Positions 35,802 through 44,910 are shown, counted from the stretch's first letter. The stretch is 64,000 bases of DNA from Niabella sp. (GCF_030150205.1 NZ_JASLGT010000030.1:1-64000), one strand, 5' to 3'. The notes: a model not told the origin generated them from the letters alone. Translations and numbers: made by a program.

Positions 35802-38207
35802 ATGATCAGAAACTATATAAAAATAGCGTGGCGGAATATCCGGAAACATGCATTGTACAGCACCGTAAATATCATTGGGCTGTTTGCCGGTATCCTGTTT
35901 TTCTTTTTGATCGGCGCTTATGTATGGAGTGAATACCGGGTGAACCGAAACCTGCGAAATGCGCACAACCAGTATATCCTTACCAGTGCATGGAGGGATC
36001 CGAATATGGGAACGGACCTGGCTACATTGGGCCCACTGGCAAAACGGCTGAAAGAAGATTATCCGAATCTTGTAAAGAATTATTACCGGTTCGATGGAAT
36101 TACGGCAGTCGTTGCAAAGGGAGATAAGAAACTAAAACAGGATGTACAGCTGGGCGATGCTACACTGCTGCATATGTACGGGTTTCAGTTGTTGCAGGGG
36201 GATGCCGCTACAGCACTGGAGCAGCCATTTTCAGTAGTGATCAGCAGGAAGATCGCACTTGCTTATTTTAATCGTACCGATGTTGTGGGACAAACACTGG
36301 CTATCCGCAGTTTTACAGGCGATATTCACGATTTTAGGATCACCGGTGTACTTAACGATGTTCCGGAGAATACGGTGATGCAGTTAACAGGAGGCGATCC
36401 GAGCCAGCTCTTTGTGCCGGTTGTGAACTATAAATATTTTGGACGGAACGATCCGGATGCCTGGCAAAATATTTACATTGCTTCTTATATCGAATTGCAG
36501 GACGGTGTGCGGCCGGCAGATCTGCAAGCCCCCATCCGGCAGCTTATTAAACAAAATACTACGGCCGACGTGCAACAAAAGTTAGCCGTTGTTCCGGTTC
36601 GCCTTACAGATTATCATTTGAGCAGGGATAACCGCCTGGTACAACGTACCATTTATACCTTATCACTGGTGGGATTGTTTATCCTGTTGATGGCACTGAT
36701 CAATTTTATCAATGTTAGCATCAGCAGCGCCAGCGCCCGTATGCGGGAGATTGGCGTACGCAAAGTGATCGGGGGGCGAAAGCGGCAACTGGTGTTTCAG
36801 TTTCTTTCAGAATCTACACTCCTGGTAGCCATCGCGGTATTGCTGGCGATTGTTGTTTATCCGCTTGCCCGGGGTATTTTTGCCGGCATTGTTGGCAAGC
36901 CATTGCCGGTATTGTCGGCTTTCCCAGGGTATTTTGCCGGTATCCCGGTGTTGTTCGTATTGGTTGCCGGTATTTTATCCGGGCTGTACCCTGCACTCCG
37001 GCTTTCTTCATTGAATATGGTGTATGCCCTCAAGGGAACGCTGAAGTCGGCAGCGGCACATATATTACTGCGAAGAAGCCTGGTGACCTTCCAGTTTGCA
37101 GTGGCGTTGCTGGTATTGATTGCAGCGCTGGTGATCACCCGGCAGGTTTCTTATTTTTTTGGCAGAAGTCTTGGATATAATAAAGCATTTATAGTGTCTG
37201 CACAGGTACCCCGTAATTGGTCGAGCACCGGAGTAGATAAAATGATCGCCATCCGCGACCAGTTTGCTTCATTGCCGGAGGTGGCGGATGTATCATTGTC
37301 CTATGAAATTCCGAATGGAAACAATGGCGGACAGGTTCCCATACACAAAATAGGGGCCGATTCCCGTTCGGCGCTTTCTTTTCAGCTTTTATCCATTGAC
37401 GAAAAATACTTAAGTACCTACCAGGTTCCTTTAAAAGGCGGCCGCTTTTTTGACGGGTACCGCAGGGACTCCGGACAGGTTATTTTGAATGAAACAGGTG
37501 CCCGGGCCCTGGGATATACCACTGCGGCGGAAGCCATTGGCAGGCAGCTGCAAATACCCGGAGATCCAACCGTATTTACGGTAAAAGGTATTGCCGGTGA
37601 TTTTCATTTTGGGCCGATGTCCGGAAAGATCCCGCCGATCCTGATGTTCAATATTCATTTTAATCCAACTTACCGCTTTCTGTCGTTCAAGTTAAAGCCG
37701 GGGAATACGCAGGCTTCTTTACAGGCCGTACAACAAAAATGGTCGGCGTTGATACCGGAAACGGCCTTTGAATACCGTTTTATGGATGAGGAGTTGCAGT
37801 TGTTATATGCAAAGGAAGTGCAGTTAAAGAAGGCGGCTTATGTTTCGGGTATATTAGCCCTTGTTATTGTATTATTAGGCATATTCAGCCTGGTATCGTT
37901 AAACATACAAAAACGGATCAAGGAAATAGGCGTGCGAAAGGTACTGGGCGCTTCGGCTGCTCATATCGTAACCTTGCTTGCAAAAGAATTTGTGGCAGTG
38001 CTGCTGATAGCCGTGTTAGTGGCTGCACCTTTGGGGTACTGGCTCATGAGTAATTGGTTGCAAAACTACGCCTATCATATAACTCTTTCAGTAAGTATCT
38101 TTATGATCGCCGTTGTTTGCATCGCAGTGGTAACCTTTTTGCTGATTGGGGCACAAACCGCAAAGGCTGCCATCGCCAATCCGGTAAAAGCGTTGCGAAA
38201 TGAATAG
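35802..38207 (+). CDS. FtsX/MacB-like ABC permease 11 (group C)
   Basis: An 801-residue permease starting 'MIRNYIKIAWRNI', with the divergent first core 'NFINVSISSASARMREIGVRKVIGG' and a normal second core 'RIKEIGVRKVLGAS'; the end is 'NPVKALRNE'. It shares 'LVKNYYRFDG' and 'LGYNK' segments with permease 10. It is the first gene behind promoter d and is followed by ATPase 2 and the TolC-like channel, so these three could form a minimal co-transcribed exporter unit. Confidence 0.92.
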   Translation: MIRNYIKIAWRNIRKHALYSTVNIIGLFAGILFFFLIGAYVWSEYRVNRNLRNAHNQYILTSAWRDPNMGTDLATLGPLAKRLKEDYPNLVKNYYRFDGITAVVAKGDKKLKQDVQLGDATLLHMYGFQLLQGDAATALEQPFSVVISRKIALAYFNRTDVVGQTLAIRSFTGDIHDFRITGVLNDVPENTVMQLTGGDPSQLFVPVVNYKYFGRNDPDAWQNIYIASYIELQDGVRPADLQAPIRQLIKQNTTADVQQKLAVVPVRLTDYHLSRDNRLVQRTIYTLSLVGLFILLMALINFINVSISSASARMREIGVRKVIGGRKRQLVFQFLSESTLLVAIAVLLAIVVYPLARGIFAGIVGKPLPVLSAFPGYFAGIPVLFVLVAGILSGLYPALRLSSLNMVYALKGTLKSAAAHILLRRSLVTFQFAVALLVLIAALVITRQVSYFFGRSLGYNKAFIVSAQVPRNWSSTGVDKMIAIRDQFASLPEVADVSLSYEIPNGNNGGQVPIHKIGADSRSALSFQLLSIDEKYLSTYQVPLKGGRFFDGYRRDSGQVILNETGARALGYTTAAEAIGRQLQIPGDPTVFTVKGIAGDFHFGPMSGKIPPILMFNIHFNPTYRFLSFKLKPGNTQASLQAVQQKWSALIPETAFEYRFMDEELQLLYAKEVQLKKAAYVSGILALVIVLLGIFSLVSLNIQKRIKEIGVRKVLGASAAHIVTLLAKEFVAVLLIAVLVAAPLGYWLMSNWLQNYAYHITLSVSIFMIAVVCIAVVTFLLIGAQTAKAAIANPVKALRNE

Positions 38208-38349
38208 CGGGAATTTGGAATTAAAATAAAAGATCATTAAAACTACAATCATCACCACTGTACATGTATATTGAACAAGGAACCGCGCAGCTTACCTGCC
38301 GGGCAATTGCTGCCTGGCGGGCGCTTGCAGCGGAGACGAGGGATGCAGA

Positions 38350-38385
38350 CGGTGAATGGTCAATAGGCAATAGGCAATAGAAGAT
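38350..38385. repeat. Short AATAG-type heptamer patch before ATPase 2
   Basis: Four to five units (GTGAATGGTCAATAGGCAAT...) lie in the 210-bp spacer. The first part of the spacer (38221-38345) is unique, with a G/C-rich 'GCCGGGCAATTGCTGCCTGGCGG' imperfect hairpin and no gene. Confidence 0.65.
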
Positions 38386-38417
38386 AAAATTATAATCAAA
38401 GATCATAAACTATACAT

Positions 38418-39092
38418 ATGTTATTATCGTTAAGAGGCATTTACAAATGGGTGAACACGGGCATTAACCGCACATTCCTGCTCAAGGACATTAACCTGGA
38501 TATTGATGAGGGGGAATTTGTTTCGGTAATGGGACCTTCCGGTTCGGGAAAATCAACCCTGCTGAATGTAATTGGTATGCTGGATGATTTTGATGAGGGC
38601 GAATACCGCTTTATGGGAGAAGCAGTACAACAGATGAAAGAGAAACAACGCACGGCTTTGTACAAACAGTATATCGGCTTCGTATTTCAGGCGTATCACC
38701 TGATTGATGAGCTTACGGTATATGAGAACATAGAAACACCGCTCCTGTATAAGGGGATCAAAACCGCTGAACGGAAGGCACTGGTGGCAGATATGCTGGA
38801 CCGTTTCCAGATCGTGGGAAAGAAAGACCTGTTCCCCACCCAGCTTTCCGGAGGGCAGCAGCAGCTGGTGGGTATTGCAAGGGCATTGATCGGGAATCCC
38901 AAACTGTTGCTGGCAGACGAGCCTACCGGTAATCTGAACTCAAAACAGGGGGAGGAGATCATGGAATTGTTCAGGCAACTGAACCAGGAGGGCGTAACCA
39001 TTATCCAGGTAACACATTCCGAAAAGAATGCAGAATATGGTTCGCGGATCATTCACCTGCTGGACGGGCACGTGGAGCGGAATAGGCAATAG
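38418..39092 (+). CDS. ABC exporter ATPase 2 with altered signature and D-loop
   Basis: A 224-residue MacB/LolD-type ATPase with Walker A 'GPSGSGKST', the Q-loop 'VFQAYHL', Walker B 'LLLADEPTGNLN' and the H-loop 'VTHSEKNA'. Two family-conserved positions differ from ATPase 1: the signature is 'LSGGQQQLVGIARA' (Leu where Arg is usual), and the D-loop is 'GNLN' instead of 'GNLD'. The Walker motifs and the catalytic Glu remain, so it may still work, perhaps more slowly or in a hetero-pair with ATPase 1. The final codons and stop (..N-R-Q-stop) are made of the heptamer repeat (GAATAGGCAATAG), so the repeat has grown into the gene end. Confidence 0.93.
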   Translation: MLLSLRGIYKWVNTGINRTFLLKDINLDIDEGEFVSVMGPSGSGKSTLLNVIGMLDDFDEGEYRFMGEAVQQMKEKQRTALYKQYIGFVFQAYHLIDELTVYENIETPLLYKGIKTAERKALVADMLDRFQIVGKKDLFPTQLSGGQQQLVGIARALIGNPKLLLADEPTGNLNSKQGEEIMELFRQLNQEGVTIIQVTHSEKNAEYGSRIIHLLDGHVERNRQ

Positions 39093-39255
39093 GCAATGGT
39101 GAATAGTTAATAGTTAATAGGCAATGGTCAATAGGCAATGGTTATAGGTAATGACTGCTGATAGCTAATAGCTGATAACTGATAACTGACGACTGAGGAC
39201 TGATAACTGATAACTGATAGCTGATAATTGACGACTGACAGCTGATATCTAAATT
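39081..39255. repeat. Mixed heptamer tract between ATPase 2 and TolC-like gene
   Basis: An uninterrupted ~170-bp tract, first AATAGGC/AATGGTG units, then CTGATAA/CTGACGA/CTGATAG units. It is the longest patch in the window and the only one where both 7-bp families join. Confidence 0.85.
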
Positions 39256-39270
39256 CCCAAATCTCAATTC

Positions 39271-40581
39271 ATGAAGTTTTTTTTAATTGGATGTTTTTTT
39301 TATATGGTTCCGTTGGCGGTTTTTTCGCAGCAGGCAAATTTTACCCTGGAGCAATGTATTGATACGGCGCTAAAGAGTAACCTGCTGGTAACGCAGGCGG
39401 GAAACCAGGCCGGACGTGATGCCATCGCACGCAAACAGGCCCGGTTAAATATGTGGCCCAACCTCAATGCCTCCGCCAGCCATGGCTGGTCTTTCGGCCG
39501 GAGCATTGACAATACCACCAATGCATTTGTTGATAACAATATTTATTCCGGTGATTATAATATTTCCGGCGGTGTAACGCTTTTCAGGGGAATGAACCTG
39601 CAAAATACGGCCCGGCAGGCGGCCATGACCGCCGAAGCTTCCGGTATGAACTGGCAGCAACAAAAAGATAATATTACGCTCAACGTGATCCTGGCCTATC
39701 TGCAGATGATGAGCGCGCAGGATATCCTTTCGCAAACAAAGGATCAGGCAGGGCTTTCTGAAAAGCAGGTGAAGCGGCTGAAGGATATGGACGCAAAGGG
39801 GGCGGTAGCACCATCGGATCTTTTTGATATGCAGGGGCAGTATGCCAACGATGAGGCCACCATTATCAATGCGAAGCGTGATGTGGAAACGGCGAAGATC
39901 AATATCTGCGCTTTAATGAATGTACCTTATGACAGCAGCATTGTTTTTGAAAGAATGGCCGTTGCGGAGATCCTGGAAAAAAACACCACCAATGCTACCG
40001 AAGCGTATCATACCGCCTTAGACCGTTTTGCGCAGGTTAAAGCGGCCGATTTTTCCGTTAAAAGCGCTGCTTACGGATTGAAAGCAGCCCGTTCCAAACT
40101 GTTTCCGACCCTGGATTTCGGATATGGAATGAACAGCCGTTATGCACAATCCTCAGCCGCAAGCATCATCGATCAGTTAAAGAATAATAACAATAAAAAT
40201 CTGGGCTTTACCCTGTCGGTTCCTATTTTTAATAACCTGCAGGCTCGCAATAATATAAAACTGGCCCAACTGAACCTGAAAGATGCTGAGCAGAATAACA
40301 AGGCGGTGAAAACGCAATTGCAACAGAATATCGAGGGTGCTGCGGTGAATATGAATGCTGCTTTTGACCGCTATAAAAAATTACAGGAACGCGTAAATGC
40401 CCTGCAGCAATCCTACCGTGCGGCAGAAGCGCGTTTTAACGTAGGACAATGGAATTCGGTGGAATACCTTACGGTAAAAAACAATCTCGACCGCGCCAAC
40501 ATCGATCTGATCGGGGGAAAATATGAGTACCTGCTCCGCGTGAAGATTTATAATTATTACCAGGGGATCAGCGGGGAGTAG
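39271..40581 (+). CDS. TolC-like outer-membrane efflux protein
   Basis: A 436-residue outer-membrane factor with a signal peptide (to about residue 20, 'LAVFSQQ'), then the two repeated TolC/OEP halves. The first begins 'FTLEQCIDTALKSNLLVTQAG' and the second lies from about 235 ('AYHTALDRFAQVKAADFSVKSA'), with long coiled helices rich in Gln/Ala/Asn and 'GAVAPSDLFDMQGQYA'. It would form the exit channel for the exporter fed by the adaptor at 4.3 kb. No terminator was found behind it; heptamer-like octamers follow to 40.63 kb. Confidence 0.93.
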   Translation: MKFFLIGCFFYMVPLAVFSQQANFTLEQCIDTALKSNLLVTQAGNQAGRDAIARKQARLNMWPNLNASASHGWSFGRSIDNTTNAFVDNNIYSGDYNISGGVTLFRGMNLQNTARQAAMTAEASGMNWQQQKDNITLNVILAYLQMMSAQDILSQTKDQAGLSEKQVKRLKDMDAKGAVAPSDLFDMQGQYANDEATIINAKRDVETAKINICALMNVPYDSSIVFERMAVAEILEKNTTNATEAYHTALDRFAQVKAADFSVKSAAYGLKAARSKLFPTLDFGYGMNSRYAQSSAASIIDQLKNNNNKNLGFTLSVPIFNNLQARNNIKLAQLNLKDAEQNNKAVKTQLQQNIEGAAVNMNAAFDRYKKLQERVNALQQSYRAAEARFNVGQWNSVEYLTVKNNLDRANIDLIGGKYEYLLRVKIYNYYQGISGE

Positions 40582-40584
40582 GGA

Positions 40585-40630
40585 TTGGAATTTGAAAATT
40601 TGAAAATGTGGGAATGTGAAAATGGATCAA
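40585..40630. repeat. Octamer repeats after the TolC-like gene
   Basis: GAAAATTT/GAAAATGT/GGAATGTG units of 8 bp. This is the last patch of the repeat families in the window; none was seen to the right of it. Confidence 0.65.
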
Positions 40631-40748
40631 TCATCAGGGATGAAATGGATTTAGCCTGGGATTTTAAACGTGAAATCAGAAAACCTGAAACATAACAGGG
40701 GATCAGCTGATAATTGATGGCTTAAAGGCTGATTGCTACCAACGGGGC

Positions 40749-41513
40749 TTACTTGCCTCCGTTAGCTTTCAGATCTGCCAGGCATCCTGCATCCAGGGAG
40801 GGTGCGCTGTTGCGCGAGAGGAAGCCAAATACATCTGTGGTTTCTGAGGCATAATACATCAAACACTGGTCATTGCTGCAATGATTGCCATGGGTAGCAT
40901 CTTTATGTGCCGATTGCATGGGCGCGCCCAGGTCAACCAATCCCAGCAGATGGCCTACTTCATGTTCCAGAACGGTGGCCTCCAGTTTTGTGCGGCTTAC
41001 CTGGCCAAAGCCTCCGGAATTTTCATGGATCTTTTTGCCCATCAGGGCTGCCGAAGTATTCCGGTATGCGATACCTAAAGTGCTGGCATCCGTAAAATCG
41101 CTGTTACTGTAAAGAATGTACATACTCAGTTGGCTACCCGTATTAAAAACCATGCGGTTATTATTTTCAATTTCCCGGATCCGGCTCAGGGAAAGCAGTG
41201 TTTCGCCCGGGTCGGAGATGGCTTTAGTAGTGATGGTGATGCCTCCGGGTTTATTCAGCCGGCTTGTTAAAAATTGTTGTAACTGATTCAACGCCGCTGC
41301 ATCCGGCGCATAGCCCGTTACATATTGTATTTCTACGGTAAGCGATGTAAAATGACTGCCTGTCAGAAAATCCCTGGAAGAAGCCCCAACGGGTTTGTTA
41401 TAAGCTGCGGCATCTTTACCGGCACTGTTGATAAACGGCGCATCTTTTTTGGAACAGGTTGGCGTAATCAGCACGACCGTGATCAGCGCAATTGCGATAA
41501 TAACTCGTTTCAT
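40749..41513 (-). CDS. Lipoprotein metalloprotease, HExxHxxGxxD type
   Basis: A 254-residue exported lipoprotein (lipobox 'ITPTCSKK', Cys20). The zinc site reads 'HEVGHLLGLVD' (His184, Glu185, His188, Asp195), followed by 'HGNHCSNDQCLMYY' with a Met-turn at Met219. This is a metzincin-like layout in which Asp is the third ligand, as known from snapalysin; the Cys pair before the Met-turn may form a disulfide. It is a single gene on the minus strand, convergent with the TolC-like gene. The substrate is unknown. Confidence 0.85.
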   Translation of the reverse strand: MKRVIIAIALITVVLITPTCSKKDAPFINSAGKDAAAYNKPVGASSRDFLTGSHFTSLTVEIQYVTGYAPDAAALNQLQQFLTSRLNKPGGITITTKAISDPGETLLSLSRIREIENNNRMVFNTGSQLSMYILYSNSDFTDASTLGIAYRNTSAALMGKKIHENSGGFGQVSRTKLEATVLEHEVGHLLGLVDLGAPMQSAHKDATHGNHCSNDQCLMYYASETTDVFGFLSRNSAPSLDAGCLADLKANGGK

Positions 41514-41586
41514 ATCGGGGGATTAAACTAAGGCTAAAAGTACGGATTTTGCGGGAACTATGGAAAGGGCGGACATCCTGCTATTG

Positions 41587-42051
41587 CTAGCCGGTGGCCG
41601 TTTGGTCACGTTCCTTTAATAAACCGGCTGCAATCTTATCAATTGGCAGGGTCATGACATCCGCCGAAAAATATTCCCAGTCAACAAAACGGAAGTTTTC
41701 CGTGATGGTGGCAGGGTAAACCGGAGTGCCGTTGTTTACGGGAAAGTTCAGCGGTTCCAGTGGACGCACGATATAATAAATGGAGATAAGCTGGTGTTCC
41801 TCATTAAACGCCGATTGCTGAAAAAAATCGGTCGTATAAAGATGATCTACTACGGCTACATCCACATTCATTTCTTCTTTGCATTCCCGGATGATGCATT
41901 CCCGCGTGCCTTCTCCCAGTTCCAGTCCGCCACCTGGAAATTTTGTAACCTCCCGGTTATTAAAATAAATCCGTTCATCACTTACCAGCACCTGTTGCTG
42001 ATCGTTTACCAGGATACCATAAACACGGATGTTAAACGATTTTAATGTCAT
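41587..42051 (-). CDS. Nudix hydrolase
   Basis: A 154-residue pyrophosphohydrolase with the Nudix box 'GGLELGEGTRECIIRECKEE' (residues around 40-60), in which the usual Gly after EE-x is Asn ('EEMNV'). The metal-binding Glu residues are present. It is the last gene of a tight operon, its ATG overlapping the stop of the CorA-type gene by four bases (ATGA). The substrate cannot be told from sequence. Confidence 0.9.
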   Translation of the reverse strand: MTLKSFNIRVYGILVNDQQQVLVSDERIYFNNREVTKFPGGGLELGEGTRECIIRECKEEMNVDVAVVDHLYTTDFFQQSAFNEEHQLISIYYIVRPLEPLNFPVNNGTPVYPATITENFRFVDWEYFSADVMTLPIDKIAAGLLKERDQTATG

Positions 42052-42989
42052 TCCAGTATTTTTTTTCTGAAGGCCAGTACGCCCAACACCACCGCCAGCA
42101 GCAGGGAAAGTACGGCTACAATGTAAAAGGCATAGGGCGAGTGTTCAAACCCGCTGGGCACATTCATGCCAAAGATGCTGGCGATCAATACCGGAAAACT
42201 GAGTACAATGGTGGCGATGGCCAACCGCTTTAATACCTGGTTCTGATTATTGGCAATGATACTGGCAAAGGTATCCATCGTGCTGCTAAGGATATTGGTA
42301 TAGATATTGGCCATTTCCAGGGCCTGCGAATTGTCTACCATAAGATCTTCCAGCAGTTCGGATTCGCTTTCGGTGAATTGCAGGAATTTGGTGCGTTGTA
42401 TCTTTGCCAGCAGTAATTCATTGGAACGAAGAGCTGTTACAAAATATACCAGGCTTTTCTGGATCTTCATCAGTTCCAGTAAGTGTTCGTTTTTATTGGC
42501 ATCGTATAGCTTTTGCTCAATCACATTCCGCTTTTGATTGATCTCTTTCAGGTACTCCATAAAGTTCTGAACGATCTTTTCGATGATCTTGATCACCATC
42601 ATATTCTTCTTATCCGGCTGGCGGTTCTGAAAAGTGTTCAGAAACTTTTTTATGGCCGGATTCTCAAAAGAGTTTACCGTAACAATATGGTTGTGGGTAA
42701 GAATAACGATGATGGGAATGGTAATGTAATAGGCATCACTTTCATTGAAAGAGTTATTTTCCGTGGGCGTTTTGATAACAATGAGTTTTACATTGTCGTC
42801 TTCATCATAACGGCTGCGCTCATCGATATCCAGTGAGTCCGTCAGGAAGTCGAGCGGGATCTCCAGCTGGTCCGATAATTCATCAAACTCTTCCTGTTTC
42901 AGCGGAGGCACTACGTTTACCCAGCTGTCGTTTTCCGGATCGGAAATCTCAACCGTGTGGTGATCGATATTTTTAAAGTATTTGATCAT
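42048..42989 (-). CDS. corA: CorA-family divalent metal transporter
   Basis: A 313-residue inner-membrane transporter for Mg2+ (or Co2+/Ni2+/Zn2+). A long cytoplasmic, mostly helical part is followed by two C-terminal helices. The selectivity motif 'GMN' stands in 'IASIFGMNVPSGFE', and the protein ends with the basic tail 'FRKKILE'. It overlaps dapF upstream and the Nudix gene downstream by four bases each, indicating translational coupling. Confidence 0.93.
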   Translation of the reverse strand: MIKYFKNIDHHTVEISDPENDSWVNVVPPLKQEEFDELSDQLEIPLDFLTDSLDIDERSRYDEDDNVKLIVIKTPTENNSFNESDAYYITIPIIVILTHNHIVTVNSFENPAIKKFLNTFQNRQPDKKNMMVIKIIEKIVQNFMEYLKEINQKRNVIEQKLYDANKNEHLLELMKIQKSLVYFVTALRSNELLLAKIQRTKFLQFTESESELLEDLMVDNSQALEMANIYTNILSSTMDTFASIIANNQNQVLKRLAIATIVLSFPVLIASIFGMNVPSGFEHSPYAFYIVAVLSLLLAVVLGVLAFRKKILE

Positions 42990-43774
42990 AGCGCTCCGGT
43001 GCTTATGCTACCTTCAAAAACTTTTATGGCAGGGCCTTTCAGCCAGATGTTGTTAAAGGCTCCATCCGGCTCCCTCCGGTAACGGACGGTTAATTTTCCG
43101 CCGAGGGTTTCAATATTAACCACGTTGAATCCATTGTCATTATGATGAAAAACCAGGGCCGCTGCTGTAACGCCGGTACCGCAGGAGTAGGTTTCATTTT
43201 CTACGCCGCGCTCATAAGTACGTACAATAAGGGTATCCGGTTCTTTTACCTGAACAAAGTTTACGTTAATTCCTTCTTCTGCAAAATCCTTACTGTATCT
43301 TATTTTTTTACCTTCTTTAAATACATCGAGCTGCATTACATCTGGTTCCAGCTGCACATAATGAGGGGATCCCGTATTCAGAACAGAATCGGTTTTGTAT
43401 TCCTGTATACCTTCCACGTCCTTCATTTTTAAGGCAATTTCCCCATCCTCAATGGTTGCATCATGTGGCCCGTCTGTGGCAATAAAATGATAAGTGGCTT
43501 TCCGGATGCCGCGGTCATGGGCAAATTGTACAATGCAGCGGCCGCCATTTCCGCACATCGAGCCTTCGCGTCCATCCGCATTGAAATATACCATTTGAAA
43601 ATCATAGCCTTCTTTTTCATTGAGCAGCATAAAACCGTCGGCTCCAATGCCAAAACGCCGGTCGCACAGATTTTTAATTTGTTCTTCCGTAAGTCCGGAA
43701 TAGGCACCTTCCCGGTTATCCACCAATATAAAGTCGTTGCCGGTGCCCTGGTATTTATAGAATATCATGTTCAT
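42986..43774 (-). CDS. dapF: Diaminopimelate epimerase
   Basis: A 262-residue enzyme that converts LL- to meso-diaminopimelate for lysine and peptidoglycan synthesis in the cytoplasm. Both catalytic cysteines are in place: Cys74 in 'GSMCGNGGRC' and Cys198 in 'ETYSCGTGVTAAAL'. The N-terminal 'YQGTGNDFILVDN' is typical. Met1 or Met3 could be the start; both lie at the same place. It is the first gene of the dapF-corA-nudix operon. In the 123 bp upstream I see no clear signal. Confidence 0.96.
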   Translation of the reverse strand: MNMIFYKYQGTGNDFILVDNREGAYSGLTEEQIKNLCDRRFGIGADGFMLLNEKEGYDFQMVYFNADGREGSMCGNGGRCIVQFAHDRGIRKATYHFIATDGPHDATIEDGEIALKMKDVEGIQEYKTDSVLNTGSPHYVQLEPDVMQLDVFKEGKKIRYSKDFAEEGINVNFVQVKEPDTLIVRTYERGVENETYSCGTGVTAAALVFHHNDNGFNVVNIETLGGKLTVRYRREPDGAFNNIWLKGPAIKVFEGSISTGAL

Positions 43775-43897
43775 TGTTTATAGTTTATTGTTGATCCTGC
43801 GTTTTGGGTCGAATGCGGCGTATTGAGATGCTGATGCCATATGACCGGGACGATAAACTGAGCGTAGCAAGATGGACGCCCTTTGTACTGCAGCTGG

Positions 43898-44773
43898 TTA
43901 AAAACTATTTTTAAACGTTTCCAGAAATTTAATAATTAACCGTTCTACCGCAGCCTTTCCATCCTTTGTAAATTCCTTTACGATCCGGTTGGCCACAATG
44001 GCATTTACCGCCAGGCAGTGGTGCCCCAGCAATTTTCCCAGTCCGAAAATAGCGGAGGTCTCCATCTCAAAATTGGTGATGCGGTGCTGACCGAAACTGA
44101 AATCAGTCAGCCGGTCGATGAGTTGCGGATTCCGTACACCCAGGCGCAGTACTCTTCCCTGCGGGCCATAAAACCCCGGACAGGTAACGGTAATGCCCTG
44201 GTGAAAGTCGGTCACAAAATGTTTTAACAGGGTAGGGGAGGCGCCGGTAATATACGGCATGCCCAGGCCCTGCATTTGTACATGCGTTACAAAGGAATGT
44301 ATGAGCTGGGTTTCTTCATCCGTTTCTTCCGGCCGGTAAAAGTTCAGCAGGTTGTCCAGCCCCAATCCATGTGTAGAGGCTACAAAGCTGTCTACCGGGA
44401 TATCGGCCTGCAAGGATCCGGATGTGCCCACGCGGATAATGTTCAACGATTGCAGACTGGGACGGATCTCCCGGGTTTCAAAGTCGATGTTGACCAGGGC
44501 ATCCAGTTCATTCATCACAATATCGATATTGTCCGGTCCGATCCCTGAAGATAATACCGTAAGCCGTTTGCCACCTACCAGCCCGGTATGGGTCACAAAC
44601 TCGCGATGCTGGCGTTTGACCTCTATCACATCAAAATATTTGCTGAATTCAGCCACCCGGTCGGGGTCGCCTACTGTAACTACGGTACCGGCAAGTTCTT
44701 CCGGACGAAGATCCAGATGGTATACCGCACCCCTGTTATTGATAATCAATTCCGATTCTGCGATCCTGCTCAT
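43898..44773 (-). CDS. Nucleoside phosphorylase (uridine phosphorylase-like)
   Basis: A 291-residue enzyme of the PNP/UDP phosphorylase family, splitting nucleosides with phosphate for salvage. Family features are 'GTVVTVGDPDRVAEFSKYFD' (phosphate-binding Gly-Asp-Pro-x-Arg), 'VLSSGIGPDNIDIVMNEL', 'IRVGTSGSLQ' and 'NFEMETSAIFGL' with the ribose-contacting Glu/Met/Glu. Uridine is the likely substrate but this is not certain. It stands alone, with a divergent promoter region shared with tRNA-Cys. Confidence 0.9.
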   Translation of the reverse strand: MSRIAESELIINNRGAVYHLDLRPEELAGTVVTVGDPDRVAEFSKYFDVIEVKRQHREFVTHTGLVGGKRLTVLSSGIGPDNIDIVMNELDALVNIDFETREIRPSLQSLNIIRVGTSGSLQADIPVDSFVASTHGLGLDNLLNFYRPEETDEETQLIHSFVTHVQMQGLGMPYITGASPTLLKHFVTDFHQGITVTCPGFYGPQGRVLRLGVRNPQLIDRLTDFSFGQHRITNFEMETSAIFGLGKLLGHHCLAVNAIVANRIVKEFTKDGKAAVERLIIKFLETFKNSF

Positions 44774-44791
44774 AAAAAAAGGTCTTTAATC

Positions 44792-44825
44792 TTTGCAAAT
44801 ATTTACCAAAAATATCCTATTTTTG
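44792..44825 (+). promoter_or_regulatory. Bacteroidota-type promoter for tRNA-Cys
   Basis: TTTG at 44792-44795 and TATTTTTG at 44818-44825 match the phylum's -33 TTTG and -7 TAnnTTTG elements with a 22-bp gap. The tRNA begins about 85 bp downstream. Confidence 0.5.
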
Positions 44826-44910
44826 CCAGCCTTCAAAGATTAAATGGCCGGATGGTAGTTACTAAAATGTTGTATTACCAGACAGGCCGGTGATCCGGAA
44901 GCATAAAAAT

